From JAOACQ01 sp049968515 (lineage in GTDB: Bacteria > Spirochaetota > Brevinematia > Brevinematales > JAOACQ01): DNA of 64,000 nucleotides. The stretch's first letter is position 1; every line of letters starts with the position of its first letter. Below are positions 8,166-16,987 of the stretch, one piece after another. The notes below the pieces were generated by a model. The model had not been told where the DNA came from. It did no database searches and saw only the letters and a list, made by a program, of their open reading frames with translations. The stretch covers positions 1 to 64,000 of the forward strand of contig JBMFQR010000006.1 in NCBI GenBank assembly GCA_049968515.1. The letters run 5' to 3'. The position numbers were made by a program, and so were the translations under genes.

Positions 8166-9677
8166 TCAGGATTTAAGAATTTTATATCCTTCTATCCTGT
8201 TTTTTCCCTTTCTCTTTGCTATATATAGATTTTTATCTGCATCTTCAAGAATAACTTCATATTTTTCGAATTTTTCTGGAATACTTGTAGAAATACCAAT
8301 TGATATAGTTATAATTCCAAATGGAGAAGCAGGATGGGTTATTTTTAAGTCAGCTACAGAATCTTTTATCCTTTCCGCGACTGTCATTGCACCTTCAAAG
8401 GGTGTGTTTGGCAAAATTACAATAAATTCCTCTCCTCCATAGCGTGCTACTATATCAGCAGGTCTTAATGTATTTTCCTTTATTTTTTCAGAAACTTTTT
8501 TTAAACATTCATCTCCCATTTTATGTCCATATGTGTCATTATAAGCCTTAAAATTGTCTATGTCTATCATTAGCATAGAAATAGGTTGTTTGTATCTTAT
8601 AGAATTTTTCCATTCCCTTTCCACAAAGTCTTTTAGACCTCTTCTATTATATAACCCCGTTAACTCATCTTTTATTGCCAGCTCTTCAAGAAATTGCTGG
8701 TATTTAATCTGAGAAGTCATATCAAAAATGCTTCCAACTATTCCGGTGAATGTCTCTCTGTTTTCTCCAATTGTGTTCATTCTATATAGTATGTATCTTT
8801 TTTCTCCATCTTCAGTTTCACAAAAAGAGGTTTTAAATTCAATAGGAAGAAATTGTTCCATTAATTCTTTTTCTTTTTCATCAAGAAGTTTTTTCAAATA
8901 TTCAGGGAAGATCTCATTATTCTTAACTCTAAATATGATTTTTCTCTCAATATTAAAAAACTTTTCAAAAGCACTATTAACTTTCACAAAATTAAGATTT
9001 TTATCTTTATAAAACAAAGGAATGGGGACAATCTCACATATTTTTTCAAGCAAAGTATTCTTTTCGTTTAGCTCATCGATTACTCTTTTCCACTCATTTA
9101 TATTTATGGAAGCCCCGATTATCTTATAAACTTTCCCTTCATTATCAATCAAAGGAATCAGTCTTGTATACCACCACGTTTCCTTTCCCTTTAACAGGAG
9201 CTTTTCTTCGTATTCTATGGTTTCTTTTAGTTCCACACATTTTTGATAATTTGACTCAATCTGTATAGCAATGTCATAAGGTAAAAATTCTGAAGGAGTT
9301 TTTCCTTTTACCTCGCTGGTTTTAAATCCTGTAAGCTTTTCGTGAGTGGGATTAAGATATTCAAAAATAAACCTTCCATTAGTAACATTAAAAATGAAAA
9401 CAGCAACATTTAATTTTTCAAGTAGAAGTTCTAAAAGTTTTTTTTCATTTTGTAGTTCTATCTCGATTTTCTTTTTTTCCTCAAAATTTTTATTTAATTC
9501 TTTTAGAATTTCCCCCTTTTTTTCACAAAGTTCAATTAGATCTTTCTTGATTTCTTCAAAAGACTTATTTTCCAGAGAATCTATGTGAAATTTAGATACC
9601 TTCTCTAAGAATTTATAAAAATCATCCAGAGAATTTTCCAGTTTAAGATTTTCTTCAGATTTTAAAGATTCTGACAT
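8166..9677 (-). CDS. PAS-domain diguanylate cyclase
   Basis: A 503-aa cytoplasmic c-di-GMP synthase without predicted membrane helices. An N-terminal coiled coil (about 10-85) is followed by two PAS domains (about 85-200 and 205-325). The GGDEF domain (about 330-500) has GGEEF at 414-418 and an allosteric RxxD inhibitory site at 405-408 (RPAD). Both active and inhibitory sites are intact, so synthesis with product feedback is expected. The ligand of the PAS domains is unknown. A GGAGAG sequence precedes the ATG. Confidence 0.92.
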   Translation of the reverse strand: MSESLKSEENLKLENSLDDFYKFLEKVSKFHIDSLENKSFEEIKKDLIELCEKKGEILKELNKNFEEKKKIEIELQNEKKLLELLLEKLNVAVFIFNVTNGRFIFEYLNPTHEKLTGFKTSEVKGKTPSEFLPYDIAIQIESNYQKCVELKETIEYEEKLLLKGKETWWYTRLIPLIDNEGKVYKIIGASININEWKRVIDELNEKNTLLEKICEIVPIPLFYKDKNLNFVKVNSAFEKFFNIERKIIFRVKNNEIFPEYLKKLLDEKEKELMEQFLPIEFKTSFCETEDGEKRYILYRMNTIGENRETFTGIVGSIFDMTSQIKYQQFLEELAIKDELTGLYNRRGLKDFVEREWKNSIRYKQPISMLMIDIDNFKAYNDTYGHKMGDECLKKVSEKIKENTLRPADIVARYGGEEFIVILPNTPFEGAMTVAERIKDSVADLKITHPASPFGIITISIGISTSIPEKFEKYEVILEDADKNLYIAKRKGKNRIEGYKILKS

Positions 9678-9854
9678 TATCTCTCTCCATTCTCAGTTTC
9701 TTAAAAGAATATAACCCAGATTTCCAGAGAAAAAAGTTAGTTAAATCTCAAAAATATTAAGATAAAAAAAATACAGAGGCAGAGCCTGTATGATTAAAAA
9801 TATTATAAAAGAGATAAAAATAAATATCAAGACTAAAAACCAGACCAATTTATA

Positions 9855-9876
9855 AAAAATCTGTAAGCAGATTTTT
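9855..9876 (+). other. Short perfect hairpin with T-tail upstream of the tRNA promoter
   Basis: AAAAATCTG (9855-9863) pairs with CAGATTTTT (9868-9876) around a 4-nt loop. It has terminator shape on both strands. It lies between the divergent diguanylate cyclase start and the tRNA-Cys promoter and may insulate the two, or end a short RNA encoded at 9678-9876. That stretch contains no credible ORF. Confidence 0.45.
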
Positions 9877-9887
9877 ATCAGTTTTTG

Positions 9888-9916
9888 TTGATTAACTTTT
9901 GGATTTTAGGTATAAT
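9888..9916 (+). promoter_or_regulatory. Sigma-70 promoter of the tRNA-Cys/tRNA-Leu/dnaN unit
   Basis: TTGATT (9888-9893) and TATAAT (9911-9916) have 17-bp spacing, and tRNA-Cys begins 28 bp after the -10 box. No second promoter is evident before dnaN. Confidence 0.8.
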
Positions 9917-9944
9917 ATAAGCAATATTTTCTTTTTATAAATAT

Positions 9945-10016
9945 GGGGATGTAGCCAAGTGGGAAGGCCGCGGTCTGCAAAACCGCTATGAGTCGGTTCG
10001 ATTCCGACCATCCCCT
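9945..10016 (+). tRNA. tRNA-Cys (GCA)
   Basis: The acceptor stem GGGGATG (9945-9951) pairs with CATCCCC (10009-10015), and the discriminator base is U, as expected for tRNA-Cys. The anticodon GCA is at 9977-9979 in a 7-nt loop. The D-arm and T-arm (GGTTCGATTCC) are normal. CCA is not encoded. Confidence 0.97.
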
Positions 10017-10024
10017 ACTAAAGT

Positions 10025-10110
10025 GCCGGGGTGGTGGAATTGGTAGACACAAGGGACTTAAAATCCCTCGGGTGGAAACACCTGTGCGGGTTCGAGTCCC
10101 GCCCTCGGCA
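10025..10110 (+). tRNA. tRNA-Leu (UAA)
   Basis: The acceptor stem GCCGGGG (10025-10031) pairs with CCTCGGC (10103-10109) with one G-U pair; the discriminator is A. The anticodon TAA is at 10059-10061. A long variable arm marks a type II tRNA. CCA is not encoded. It lies 8 bp after tRNA-Cys and 27 bp before dnaN. Confidence 0.97.
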
Positions 10111-10137
10111 ATTTATTTTTAAGAGGGGGTATTAAAA

Positions 10138-11280
10138 ATGAAGTTTACAATTAATAGAGAGCTATTTCTTCGCTATCTTACCATTGCTGATACTGTGCTA
10201 AAAAATGTTAAATCACCTCTGGCAATTCTACTTAACGTATATCTTGAAGTTCAAGCAGATGGTACTCTTATAATAATGTCCTACAATGGAGAAAATGGTG
10301 TAAAGATTGAACTGAATGTTAAGGTTGAAGAACCCGGCAAAATCACACTCTTATCAAAAAAACTTCTTGATGTAATAAGAAAAATAGAAGAGGGTGAAAT
10401 AGTTTTTGAGACAATCCCGGATAATGAGACCTCTGTAATTATCCATCCTCTTGAGAAGGAAATCCCAATTTTTAACCTGAATGGAATAATAGCCGATGCA
10501 TACCCTGTATTCTTTGAGTTCAACTGGGAGACATACATAAAGATTTCAGAAGCCAGCATGAAGGAACTTATAGATAGCACCGTCTTTGCTGTCGCAGAAG
10601 ACTTTTCAAAACCAGCCTTTACTGGAGTTTATATTGAAGAGGCAGTCGAGGGTAGACTTACATTTGTTACGAGTGATGGGAAAAGACTTGCAACAAATTC
10701 GAGAGAATATGTAGAGAAAAAAGGTATTGTACCTCTTAATATAATAATTCCAGAAAACATAATCCGAACACTTAGTAACTCTTTCACAGTCAGTAGTGAA
10801 GGTGAGGTAATGTTTTCGGTAGAAAAGAATCAGGCATTTTTCAGACTCAACAATGTCTACCTCTTTTCCAATTTAATTGAGGGAAAGTTTCCCAACTACA
10901 GGGATGTTATTCCAAAAGATAGAATTAATGTAGGAAGTGTTGATGGGCATATCTTTTTGAATGCTATTGAGGTGGTTTCTGTTCTTGCTGATGTGGAGAC
11001 ATACAGAATAAAAATTGAGATAAAAGATAGTATTATGGAGATTTCAGCCAGACATTCAATCCATGGACTGGCGAGAGAGGAAATTCCACTTTTAAGCTAT
11101 TCTGGAACACCTATTTTCCTTTACTGTAATTATAAGCACCTTACTGATTTTCTTAAAATTTTTAATAATAAAGTGGTAAACTTTTCTATTAACTCACAGG
11201 TAAGTCCTATACTCTTCACAATAGATGGAGAACCAGATTTTGTATACGTTGATATGCCTTTAAGACTTCCAGAAGAGTGA
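10138..11280 (+). CDS. dnaN: DNA polymerase III beta sliding clamp
   Basis: This 380-aa protein matches DnaN in length and in features such as an N-terminal MKFTINRELF and SDGKRLA in the middle domain. The ring-shaped dimer tethers polymerase to DNA. The last residues (DMPLRLPEE) correspond to the usual C-terminal MPMRL. AGGGGG lies about 8 nt before the ATG. dnaN usually neighbours dnaA/recF at the origin; here it follows two tRNA genes and no origin-like repeats are present. Whether this is the only dnaN cannot be judged here. Confidence 0.93.
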   Translation: MKFTINRELFLRYLTIADTVLKNVKSPLAILLNVYLEVQADGTLIIMSYNGENGVKIELNVKVEEPGKITLLSKKLLDVIRKIEEGEIVFETIPDNETSVIIHPLEKEIPIFNLNGIIADAYPVFFEFNWETYIKISEASMKELIDSTVFAVAEDFSKPAFTGVYIEEAVEGRLTFVTSDGKRLATNSREYVEKKGIVPLNIIIPENIIRTLSNSFTVSSEGEVMFSVEKNQAFFRLNNVYLFSNLIEGKFPNYRDVIPKDRINVGSVDGHIFLNAIEVVSVLADVETYRIKIEIKDSIMEISARHSIHGLAREEIPLLSYSGTPIFLYCNYKHLTDFLKIFNNKVVNFSINSQVSPILFTIDGEPDFVYVDMPLRLPEE

Positions 11281-11281
11281 T

Positions 11282-12007
11282 TTATATCCCATACCAGAGT
11301 CTCATTCCAAGCTCGGGGGGTAAATTAGCCAGGGCTATTTTTTCACAAGTTCTTGAGATATTATACTCTACACGATAGAACATTACTGAAAAGTCAGTCT
11401 CATCAAAGATACAATATGAAGCCATTGGATTTCTATCCCGTGGCTGACCAACACTACCCGGATTAATCAAAAAGACACCCTCTCTTAAATAAAACTTTTT
11501 GTCCTCTTCATAGAAGAAATTTGCATTTTCATTGAATATCCCGGGCACGTGAGAGTGTCCATGAAAGCATATTTTTATGCCTTCATCCTTAATTTTTTGT
11601 AAGGATCTCTGTGCTGTGGATGTTCTCAGAATATACTCATCGGGGTCTATGGGTGAACCGTGTACACACAGTATTTCATTGCTATATCTATAGATTTCTG
11701 GCAAACGTTCCAGAAATTGCCTGTAAGTATGCCTTAAATTCTCGTCCGTCCACTCTATGGCAAATCTTGCCACATCATTCGCAAATCTTCTCAGTAAGGG
11801 GTTAAAAAGCATTCTCTCATGATTACCTTTTATAGAGATAAAATTCCTCTCCATTGCAAACTCGATACATTTTTCGGGATCAGGTCCATAACCCACTATA
11901 TCCCCTAAATTTAAAATCAAATCAATGGAGTGGGTTTCTACATTATTGAACACTGAAATGAGGGCTTCAAGATTGGAATGAATATCGCTCAAAACCAGTA
12001 TTTTCAT
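11282..12007 (-). CDS. Calcineurin-like metallophosphoesterase (YfcE/MJ0936-like)
   Basis: A 241-aa phosphoesterase with the five family motifs: DIHSN, GDIVGYG, GNHE, CVHGSP and HGHSHVPG, which bind two metal ions. The family includes phosphodiesterases of uncertain substrate, and nothing here points to one. AAGGT precedes the ATG. It converges with dnaN with only 1 bp between stop codons. Confidence 0.88.
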   Translation of the reverse strand: MKILVLSDIHSNLEALISVFNNVETHSIDLILNLGDIVGYGPDPEKCIEFAMERNFISIKGNHERMLFNPLLRRFANDVARFAIEWTDENLRHTYRQFLERLPEIYRYSNEILCVHGSPIDPDEYILRTSTAQRSLQKIKDEGIKICFHGHSHVPGIFNENANFFYEEDKKFYLREGVFLINPGSVGQPRDRNPMASYCIFDETDFSVMFYRVEYNISRTCEKIALANLPPELGMRLWYGI

Positions 12008-12057
12008 TTTCTTACCTTTCCAGTTGATTATAACACAATAACAATTTTTAAGCCAAC

Positions 12058-12087
12058 AAAAAAGGGGCTGTTATACAGCCCCTTTTT
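12058..12087 (-). terminator. Terminator of hppA
   Basis: An 11-bp stem (12061-12071 with 12075-12085) with a 3-nt loop is flanked by A-runs on one side and T-runs on the other. On the minus strand it ends with a run of T residues, just past the hppA stop. Confidence 0.9.
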
Positions 12088-12101
12088 GAATTTATCAGAC
12101 A

Positions 12102-14168
12102 CTACTTAATTAAAGGTGCAATCACGAGAGCCACAACACTCATAAGCTTTATCAATATGTTAAGAGCAGGCCCGGCTGTATCCTTGAAAGGATCTCCCAC
12201 TGTATCTCCAGTAACAGCAGCCTTGTGAGTAGGAGAACCCTTACCACCAAGATTTCCAGCCTCGATGTATTTCTTTGCATTATCCCATGATGCCCCGGCA
12301 TTTGCCATAAATATTGCAAGAACGACTCCAGAAGAAAGGACACCAACAAGAAGACCTGCAAGAATATGCTTATCTATAAACCCTACAACAACAGGCACTA
12401 TAACAGCCATAAGCCCGGGTACTATCATTCTCTTTATTGCTGCAGCTGTGGAAATACTTACGCATCTCGTATAGTCCGCCTTTGCTTTGCCTTCCATAAG
12501 CCCGGGTATTTCTTTGAACTGCCTTCTGACCTCAACAACCATTTCACCGGCAGCTTTACCTACAGCCTTCATTGACATTGAGCTGAAAAGGAATGGAAGC
12601 ATTGCACCAACAAGCACTCCACCCATAATCATAGGATTTGAAACATCAATTGTTGTAATACCTGCCTGAGATTGATATGCAGAGAAAAGTGCAAGGGCAG
12701 TAAGTGCAGCAGATCCAATAGCAAAACCCTTACCAATGGCTGCAGTTGTGTTGCCCACTGCATCAAGCTTATCAGTTCGCCCACGCACCTCTGGTGGCAG
12801 GTTGCTCATCTCAGCAATACCACCTGAATTATCTGCAATAGGTCCGTATGCATCAACAGCAAGCTGGATACCGGTTGTAGAGAGCATTCCGAGACCAGCT
12901 ATGGCAATTCCGTAAAGACCTGCCATCTGATAGGCTATTATTATTGCTGCAGAAAGCACAATCAATGGAAGAGCGGTTGACTGCATACCAACAGCAAGAC
13001 CGGCAATAATATTTGTAGCATGACCAGTCTGAGACTCTAAGGCAACAGTTCTTGTAGGTTTTCTTTCACCTGTAGTATAGTACTCAGCAAGTACACCAAT
13101 GAGTACGCCGGCCACAAGTCCGGTTATCATTGCTATAAATACCTTGAGTGAGTTGTATGTAATACTACCAGTTGTGTAACTACCGGGTAAGAGAAACTTT
13201 GTAGCAAAATAAGAAACAATAAGCATAAGAATTGCTGCCCCGAATGTTCCAAAGTTCAATGCAGTCTGTGGATTTCCACCTTCTTTTGTCCTTACAAAGA
13301 ATGCACCAATAATGGAGCAAACTATTCCAACACCGGCAAGAATTAAAGGAAGAATTACCGGATTCAACTGATGTTCTGCAACTGATGGAACTGCTGTTGC
13401 ACCAATAATCATTGCTGAGATAATAGCTCCCACATATGATTCATAGAGGTCTGCACCCATTCCAGCAACATCACCAACGTTATCACCAACGTTGTCTGCA
13501 ATAACAGCAGGATTTCTTGGATCATCTTCTGGTATGCCTGCTTCAACCTTACCCACAAGATCAGCACCAACGTCAGCAGCCTTTGTATAAATTCCTCCAC
13601 CAACACGGGCAAAAAGTGCTATTGAAGAAGCCCCGAGAGAGAAACCTGAAAGCACAGTCAATGTTCTTGCAAGGCTTGCACCCTCACTGCCGAATACTTT
13701 AAGGTATATGTAGAAGAGTATCCCAATGCCCAGACAGCCAAGCCCTACAACACACATACCCATAACTGAACCCCCGGCAAATGCAATCTTAAGTGCAGAG
13801 TTAAGGCTTTTTCTTGCAGCATTGGATGTTCTCACATTTGCAAGGGTTGCAACATTCATCCCAAAGAATCCAGCAAGTGCAGACATACCTGCACCGGTAA
13901 TGAAAGAGATAGCTATAAGAAAGTGACTATCCGGCTGATTGAAATATGCCACACCCATCAAGGAAGCCACAGCTATGACGAAGATTACAAGCACGCCATA
14001 CTCTTTTTTCAGAAAAGCCATTGCACCTTCCCTGATATAGCCGCTTATCTCCTTCATTCTGTCAGTCCCAGCATCCTGACTCTTTACCCATAAAGCCCTG
14101 AAAAGAGCATACAGAAGGGCTAAAACCCCAGCAACTGGAGCAACCCAGAGCAAAAGTTCTCTTGACAT
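12102..14168 (-). CDS. hppA: Membrane-bound ion-pumping pyrophosphatase, predicted K+-dependent
   Basis: A 688-aa polytopic protein (about 16 helices) that couples PPi hydrolysis to H+ and/or Na+ export. The active site is intact (EAGIPEDDPRNPAVIADNVG, DNSGGIAEM, GDTVGDPFKDT). GNTTAA (residues 472-477) has Ala476 where K+-independent enzymes have Lys, so potassium dependence is predicted. Glu243 in DLYESY is at the semi-conserved gating position reported for Na+-pumping members, so sodium transport is possible but not certain. AAGGAGG precedes the ATG. It has its own strong promoter and a leader of about 170 nt. Confidence 0.96.
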   Translation of the reverse strand: MSRELLLWVAPVAGVLALLYALFRALWVKSQDAGTDRMKEISGYIREGAMAFLKKEYGVLVIFVIAVASLMGVAYFNQPDSHFLIAISFITGAGMSALAGFFGMNVATLANVRTSNAARKSLNSALKIAFAGGSVMGMCVVGLGCLGIGILFYIYLKVFGSEGASLARTLTVLSGFSLGASSIALFARVGGGIYTKAADVGADLVGKVEAGIPEDDPRNPAVIADNVGDNVGDVAGMGADLYESYVGAIISAMIIGATAVPSVAEHQLNPVILPLILAGVGIVCSIIGAFFVRTKEGGNPQTALNFGTFGAAILMLIVSYFATKFLLPGSYTTGSITYNSLKVFIAMITGLVAGVLIGVLAEYYTTGERKPTRTVALESQTGHATNIIAGLAVGMQSTALPLIVLSAAIIIAYQMAGLYGIAIAGLGMLSTTGIQLAVDAYGPIADNSGGIAEMSNLPPEVRGRTDKLDAVGNTTAAIGKGFAIGSAALTALALFSAYQSQAGITTIDVSNPMIMGGVLVGAMLPFLFSSMSMKAVGKAAGEMVVEVRRQFKEIPGLMEGKAKADYTRCVSISTAAAIKRMIVPGLMAVIVPVVVGFIDKHILAGLLVGVLSSGVVLAIFMANAGASWDNAKKYIEAGNLGGKGSPTHKAAVTGDTVGDPFKDTAGPALNILIKLMSVVALVIAPLIK

Positions 14169-14347
14169 TTTATTTTCCTCCTTATCTCATTTAAAAAGAC
14201 AAAACTCTCTTGCAAGCCAGAAAAACCGCTTGGCTTAAATTCATTGAAATCTATGTTGACAGGAAAGTTATCATTCAAGCGAGGGAGCTTAAAAATTTCT
14301 GGCAAGGAAATATGAACTCTTATCCTTATACAAATCATAAACTAATA

Positions 14348-14376
14348 ATTATAAAGGAAGATTTGTAAATTGTCAA
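14348..14376 (-). promoter_or_regulatory. Consensus sigma-70 promoter of hppA
   Basis: On the minus strand a perfect TTGACA (complement of 14371-14376) and a perfect TATAAT (complement of 14348-14353) are spaced by 17 bp. Transcription should start near 14341, leaving a leader of about 170 nt before the hppA ATG. Confidence 0.88.
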
Positions 14377-14431
14377 AAATTGGGTTGATAACCTGACTGC
14401 GTAAACATACAGATAAAACGAACTGCTTTGC

Positions 14432-14495
14432 TGGATTGGTATTGGCTTATCTGAAAATGATAAATAAAGAAATAGCCTGCCAGAGAAGTTTGATA
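14432..14495 (+). pseudogene. Remnant duplicating the 3' end of the O-antigen ligase-like gene
   Basis: Bases 14432-14461 match 50577-50606 at 29 of 30 positions. The similarity continues for about 35 more bases with one 1-nt gap and about seven mismatches. The conserved peptide is WIGIGLSENDK here and WIGIGLSENDN in the intact gene. A TAA follows the K codon here and another in-frame TAA lies at 14414, so nothing functional is encoded. It is either a relic of a lost paralogue or a copied fragment. Confidence 0.75.
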
Positions 14496-14512
14496 TAAGC
14501 TCTCCGGCAGGC
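14475..14512 (-). terminator. Terminator of the FecR-domain gene
   Basis: GCCTGCC (14475-14481) pairs with GGCAGGC (14506-14512), extended by GAGA/TCTC after one mismatch, around a 14-nt loop. A T-rich tract follows on the minus strand. The left arm overlaps the duplicated gene-tail fragment. Confidence 0.75.
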
Positions 14513-14521
14513 CATAAAATC

Positions 14522-16858
14522 TTATTTTACAATCTTCAACATCGAACTCTTTGAAATACCAAAAGCACCTTCATCACTTACAACAACAGAAAGTAAACCC
14601 TTCTTGCCAGTCTCGGAAATCCATTGATATTTCTTGTTCTTTATATCGTAAGCATATATCTTACCGGTGGCTGTTCCACCAAAGAGCATAACACCTTCAG
14701 AAATGTAAGGGTATGAAATCCTTTCTTCAAACTTAAGTGTATCTATTAGTTTTCCACTCACTCCATCAATAATTGATATAATTGAATTTTCTTCTGATTT
14801 TCCAACGATTACATATCCATTGTAGAAAATCGGGTCAATATCTGTTTTCTGTAACTTTGAAATTGATAATTCCCACTTTTTGCTTCCATCAAGTGTGGAA
14901 TAAGCCTTTATGAGCCCATTGTTTCTAAGTAACACAATAGCAATGTCATCATTTCCTACAATTGGATAGAGAACTCTGTCCTCATAGTTTTTAGACCACA
15001 CTACTTCCTTTTTCTCAATATCGTAACATACCATATTTCCACTTTCGAGAGCATAGATAACCTGTTTGCCTCCTTTTATAACCAATGGAGAGGAATATAT
15101 CTGTGAGGCGGTTTTTATAAAATCAACTATCTCTCCTTTAAGATTCAAAATATGTATACCTTTTTCAAATGAGGTTACAAAGATTTTATCTTTGTAGACA
15201 ATCGGATGTCCTCCAAATTTTTGCCCACCAACATTTTCATTCTTCCAGATCAGCTTTCCATCAAGGCTATATGCGTAAACACCCCTGCCATCGGAGCCAA
15301 CTATAACCATATCTTTTGCAGTTGCAATTCTTGTAAGCTGTATATTATCTCCAACCACTACTTTCTTCAACAACTTACCATCAAGTGAGTAAATGAAAAA
15401 TCTGTCTCCACTTACAGCAAAGATTTTGCCTTTATAAACAACCTGACTGTGGTCAAAGGATTTTACATCCATCTTTACCTGTTTTTCCCATTCAATCGTT
15501 CCGGGAAGCTTACCAACTGAAGAGACTGCTTCTTCTTTAGAGCTTTCAGATGATGATGAAGTTGTAACCTCCTGAATTTTCTCTTTCAGTACCTCTTCTA
15601 TGTTTATATTACCTGAAACTACATATTCCTTTGAAATAATTTCATAACCTTCTCTTTCTATTCTAACATCAAGCTTTTCCCCCTTTTCAAAAGCAATTTC
15701 AAGAGGGGTATTTCCCATCTCAATTCCGTTAACATATACCTTTGCTCCAGCAGGAGTTGTATTAAAGACAATCTTTGAAGTCTCAGGTTTTTCCATAATC
15801 TTGCTTTCAGAAATCAATTCAAGCTTTTTTTCTACTTCTGGCGAGACTTCTTTCTTTTCTATTACAAGATTCATTACTTCTTCAGGAGTTTTGGTTTCAC
15901 CCTTTTTCCCCAGATCTGTAGAGATTTTTTCCTGAATCTTGGCTGTTATATTTTCAACCTTCATCTCCGGCGCTGCTGTTTCAGACTCAATCATCTCTTT
16001 TGTTATTTTACCCTTTTGCTCGGAAAGATCTTTTATTGTCTTTTCAATTGCTTTATCAACCTTTTCCACCTTTTCTTTCTTCAGTTCGGCTTCTTCACCT
16101 GCAGCTATTTCAACTGGCTTTACCACATTTTCCTTGATAACCTCTGCAACCTTTTCGTCAATTACGCCTTTTTCCTTTGCCTTTTCTAAAGAAGCAATAG
16201 CTGGCTTCACACTCACCTTTCCTTCAACCACTGCGACCTTTGTATTACCAGTCTCATCTACGGAAACAAAAAACTTTGTTCCTCTTACAGCAGCCACTGC
16301 AGACTCAGTATGTACCTCAAAAATCTCACCACTCTCAAGTTTTTTGGGCTTGAGACCCAACGCCCCCTTTTCAAGCTTGAATTTTGACTGAATCTTCTTA
16401 TCTACATTGACAAGAGTGGCAAGATATAGCTCTGAAGAAGGCTCGATTCTGAAAATGCCTCTTTTAACCATCTGTAATTCACAAAATGAGTCTTTTGCAG
16501 TCTTTATATAATCTCCCATCTGCAATATCTCTTCCACATTAACCTTTTTCCAGTCGCCACTCCCTAACTTTTTTGCATACACATCTCCAACCACAACGGA
16601 GACTATTATAGCCTCTCCCTTTTCTATCTTTTCTTTCTGTGTAACTTGAGAGTATTTTGAAACAAAAAACCAGCCTAAAACTACAACAAGACAAAAAGAA
16701 ACCACCCAGACAAAAATTTTCAAACCTCCTCTTTTTTCTGCCATATAGTTACCCTCCTTTTTTTTTGAAATATATTTCGTCCACACTTTATCGAAATCTG
16801 GGGTAGAGTCCATAAAAGCACTGGATTTTAATAATATTTCTAATTCCTTCTCAGTCAT
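14522..16858 (-). CDS. Transmembrane FecR-domain protein with PEGA domain and PQQ-like beta-propeller
   Basis: A 778-aa, single-pass membrane protein. Residues 1-45 are a short cytoplasmic part where an anti-sigma region would lie. The membrane helix is about 47-66. A FecR-like domain spans about 82-218 with the hallmark AVAAVRGTKFFV. A charged helical linker (220-360) leads to a PEGA domain (about 362-412, TTPAGAKVYVNG) and then a propeller of PQQ-like repeats (about 445-778; YSLDGKL, YAYDIKNKKYQW). It lies 129 bp downstream of an ECF sigma gene, the usual order for a sigma/anti-sigma pair. I infer that it senses an envelope signal and controls that sigma factor. It resembles no characterised FecR, which lacks PEGA and propeller domains. 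Confidence 0.82.
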   Translation of the reverse strand: MTEKELEILLKSSAFMDSTPDFDKVWTKYISKKKEGNYMAEKRGGLKIFVWVVSFCLVVVLGWFFVSKYSQVTQKEKIEKGEAIIVSVVVGDVYAKKLGSGDWKKVNVEEILQMGDYIKTAKDSFCELQMVKRGIFRIEPSSELYLATLVNVDKKIQSKFKLEKGALGLKPKKLESGEIFEVHTESAVAAVRGTKFFVSVDETGNTKVAVVEGKVSVKPAIASLEKAKEKGVIDEKVAEVIKENVVKPVEIAAGEEAELKKEKVEKVDKAIEKTIKDLSEQKGKITKEMIESETAAPEMKVENITAKIQEKISTDLGKKGETKTPEEVMNLVIEKKEVSPEVEKKLELISESKIMEKPETSKIVFNTTPAGAKVYVNGIEMGNTPLEIAFEKGEKLDVRIEREGYEIISKEYVVSGNINIEEVLKEKIQEVTTSSSSESSKEEAVSSVGKLPGTIEWEKQVKMDVKSFDHSQVVYKGKIFAVSGDRFFIYSLDGKLLKKVVVGDNIQLTRIATAKDMVIVGSDGRGVYAYSLDGKLIWKNENVGGQKFGGHPIVYKDKIFVTSFEKGIHILNLKGEIVDFIKTASQIYSSPLVIKGGKQVIYALESGNMVCYDIEKKEVVWSKNYEDRVLYPIVGNDDIAIVLLRNNGLIKAYSTLDGSKKWELSISKLQKTDIDPIFYNGYVIVGKSEENSIISIIDGVSGKLIDTLKFEERISYPYISEGVMLFGGTATGKIYAYDIKNKKYQWISETGKKGLLSVVVSDEGAFGISKSSMLKIVK

Positions 16859-16987
16859 TGAAATCCTCCCTTAAAGTATTAAATGCATTTTTTATTTATA
16901 TATTTCCATTATATATTTCTATCTGATGACCTTGCACATTGTTTACCTACATATATTACTTCAGGTATAAAAAGAAAATGAATTTTT

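Larger units (their letters stand above)
14169..14521. other. 353-bp intergenic region: hppA leader, gene-tail fossil, terminator
   Basis: No complete gene is present. Position 14169-14341 is the hppA leader, with a possible hairpin (14214-14219 with 14231-14236). Next come the hppA promoter, then a 65-bp remnant of an O-antigen-ligase-like gene end (14432-14495), and the terminator hairpin of the FecR-domain gene. Confidence 0.75.

Noticed and set aside
9945..11280. Replication origin near dnaN
   Set aside because: No dnaA, recF or DnaA-box cluster is present, and the gene sits behind tRNA genes.
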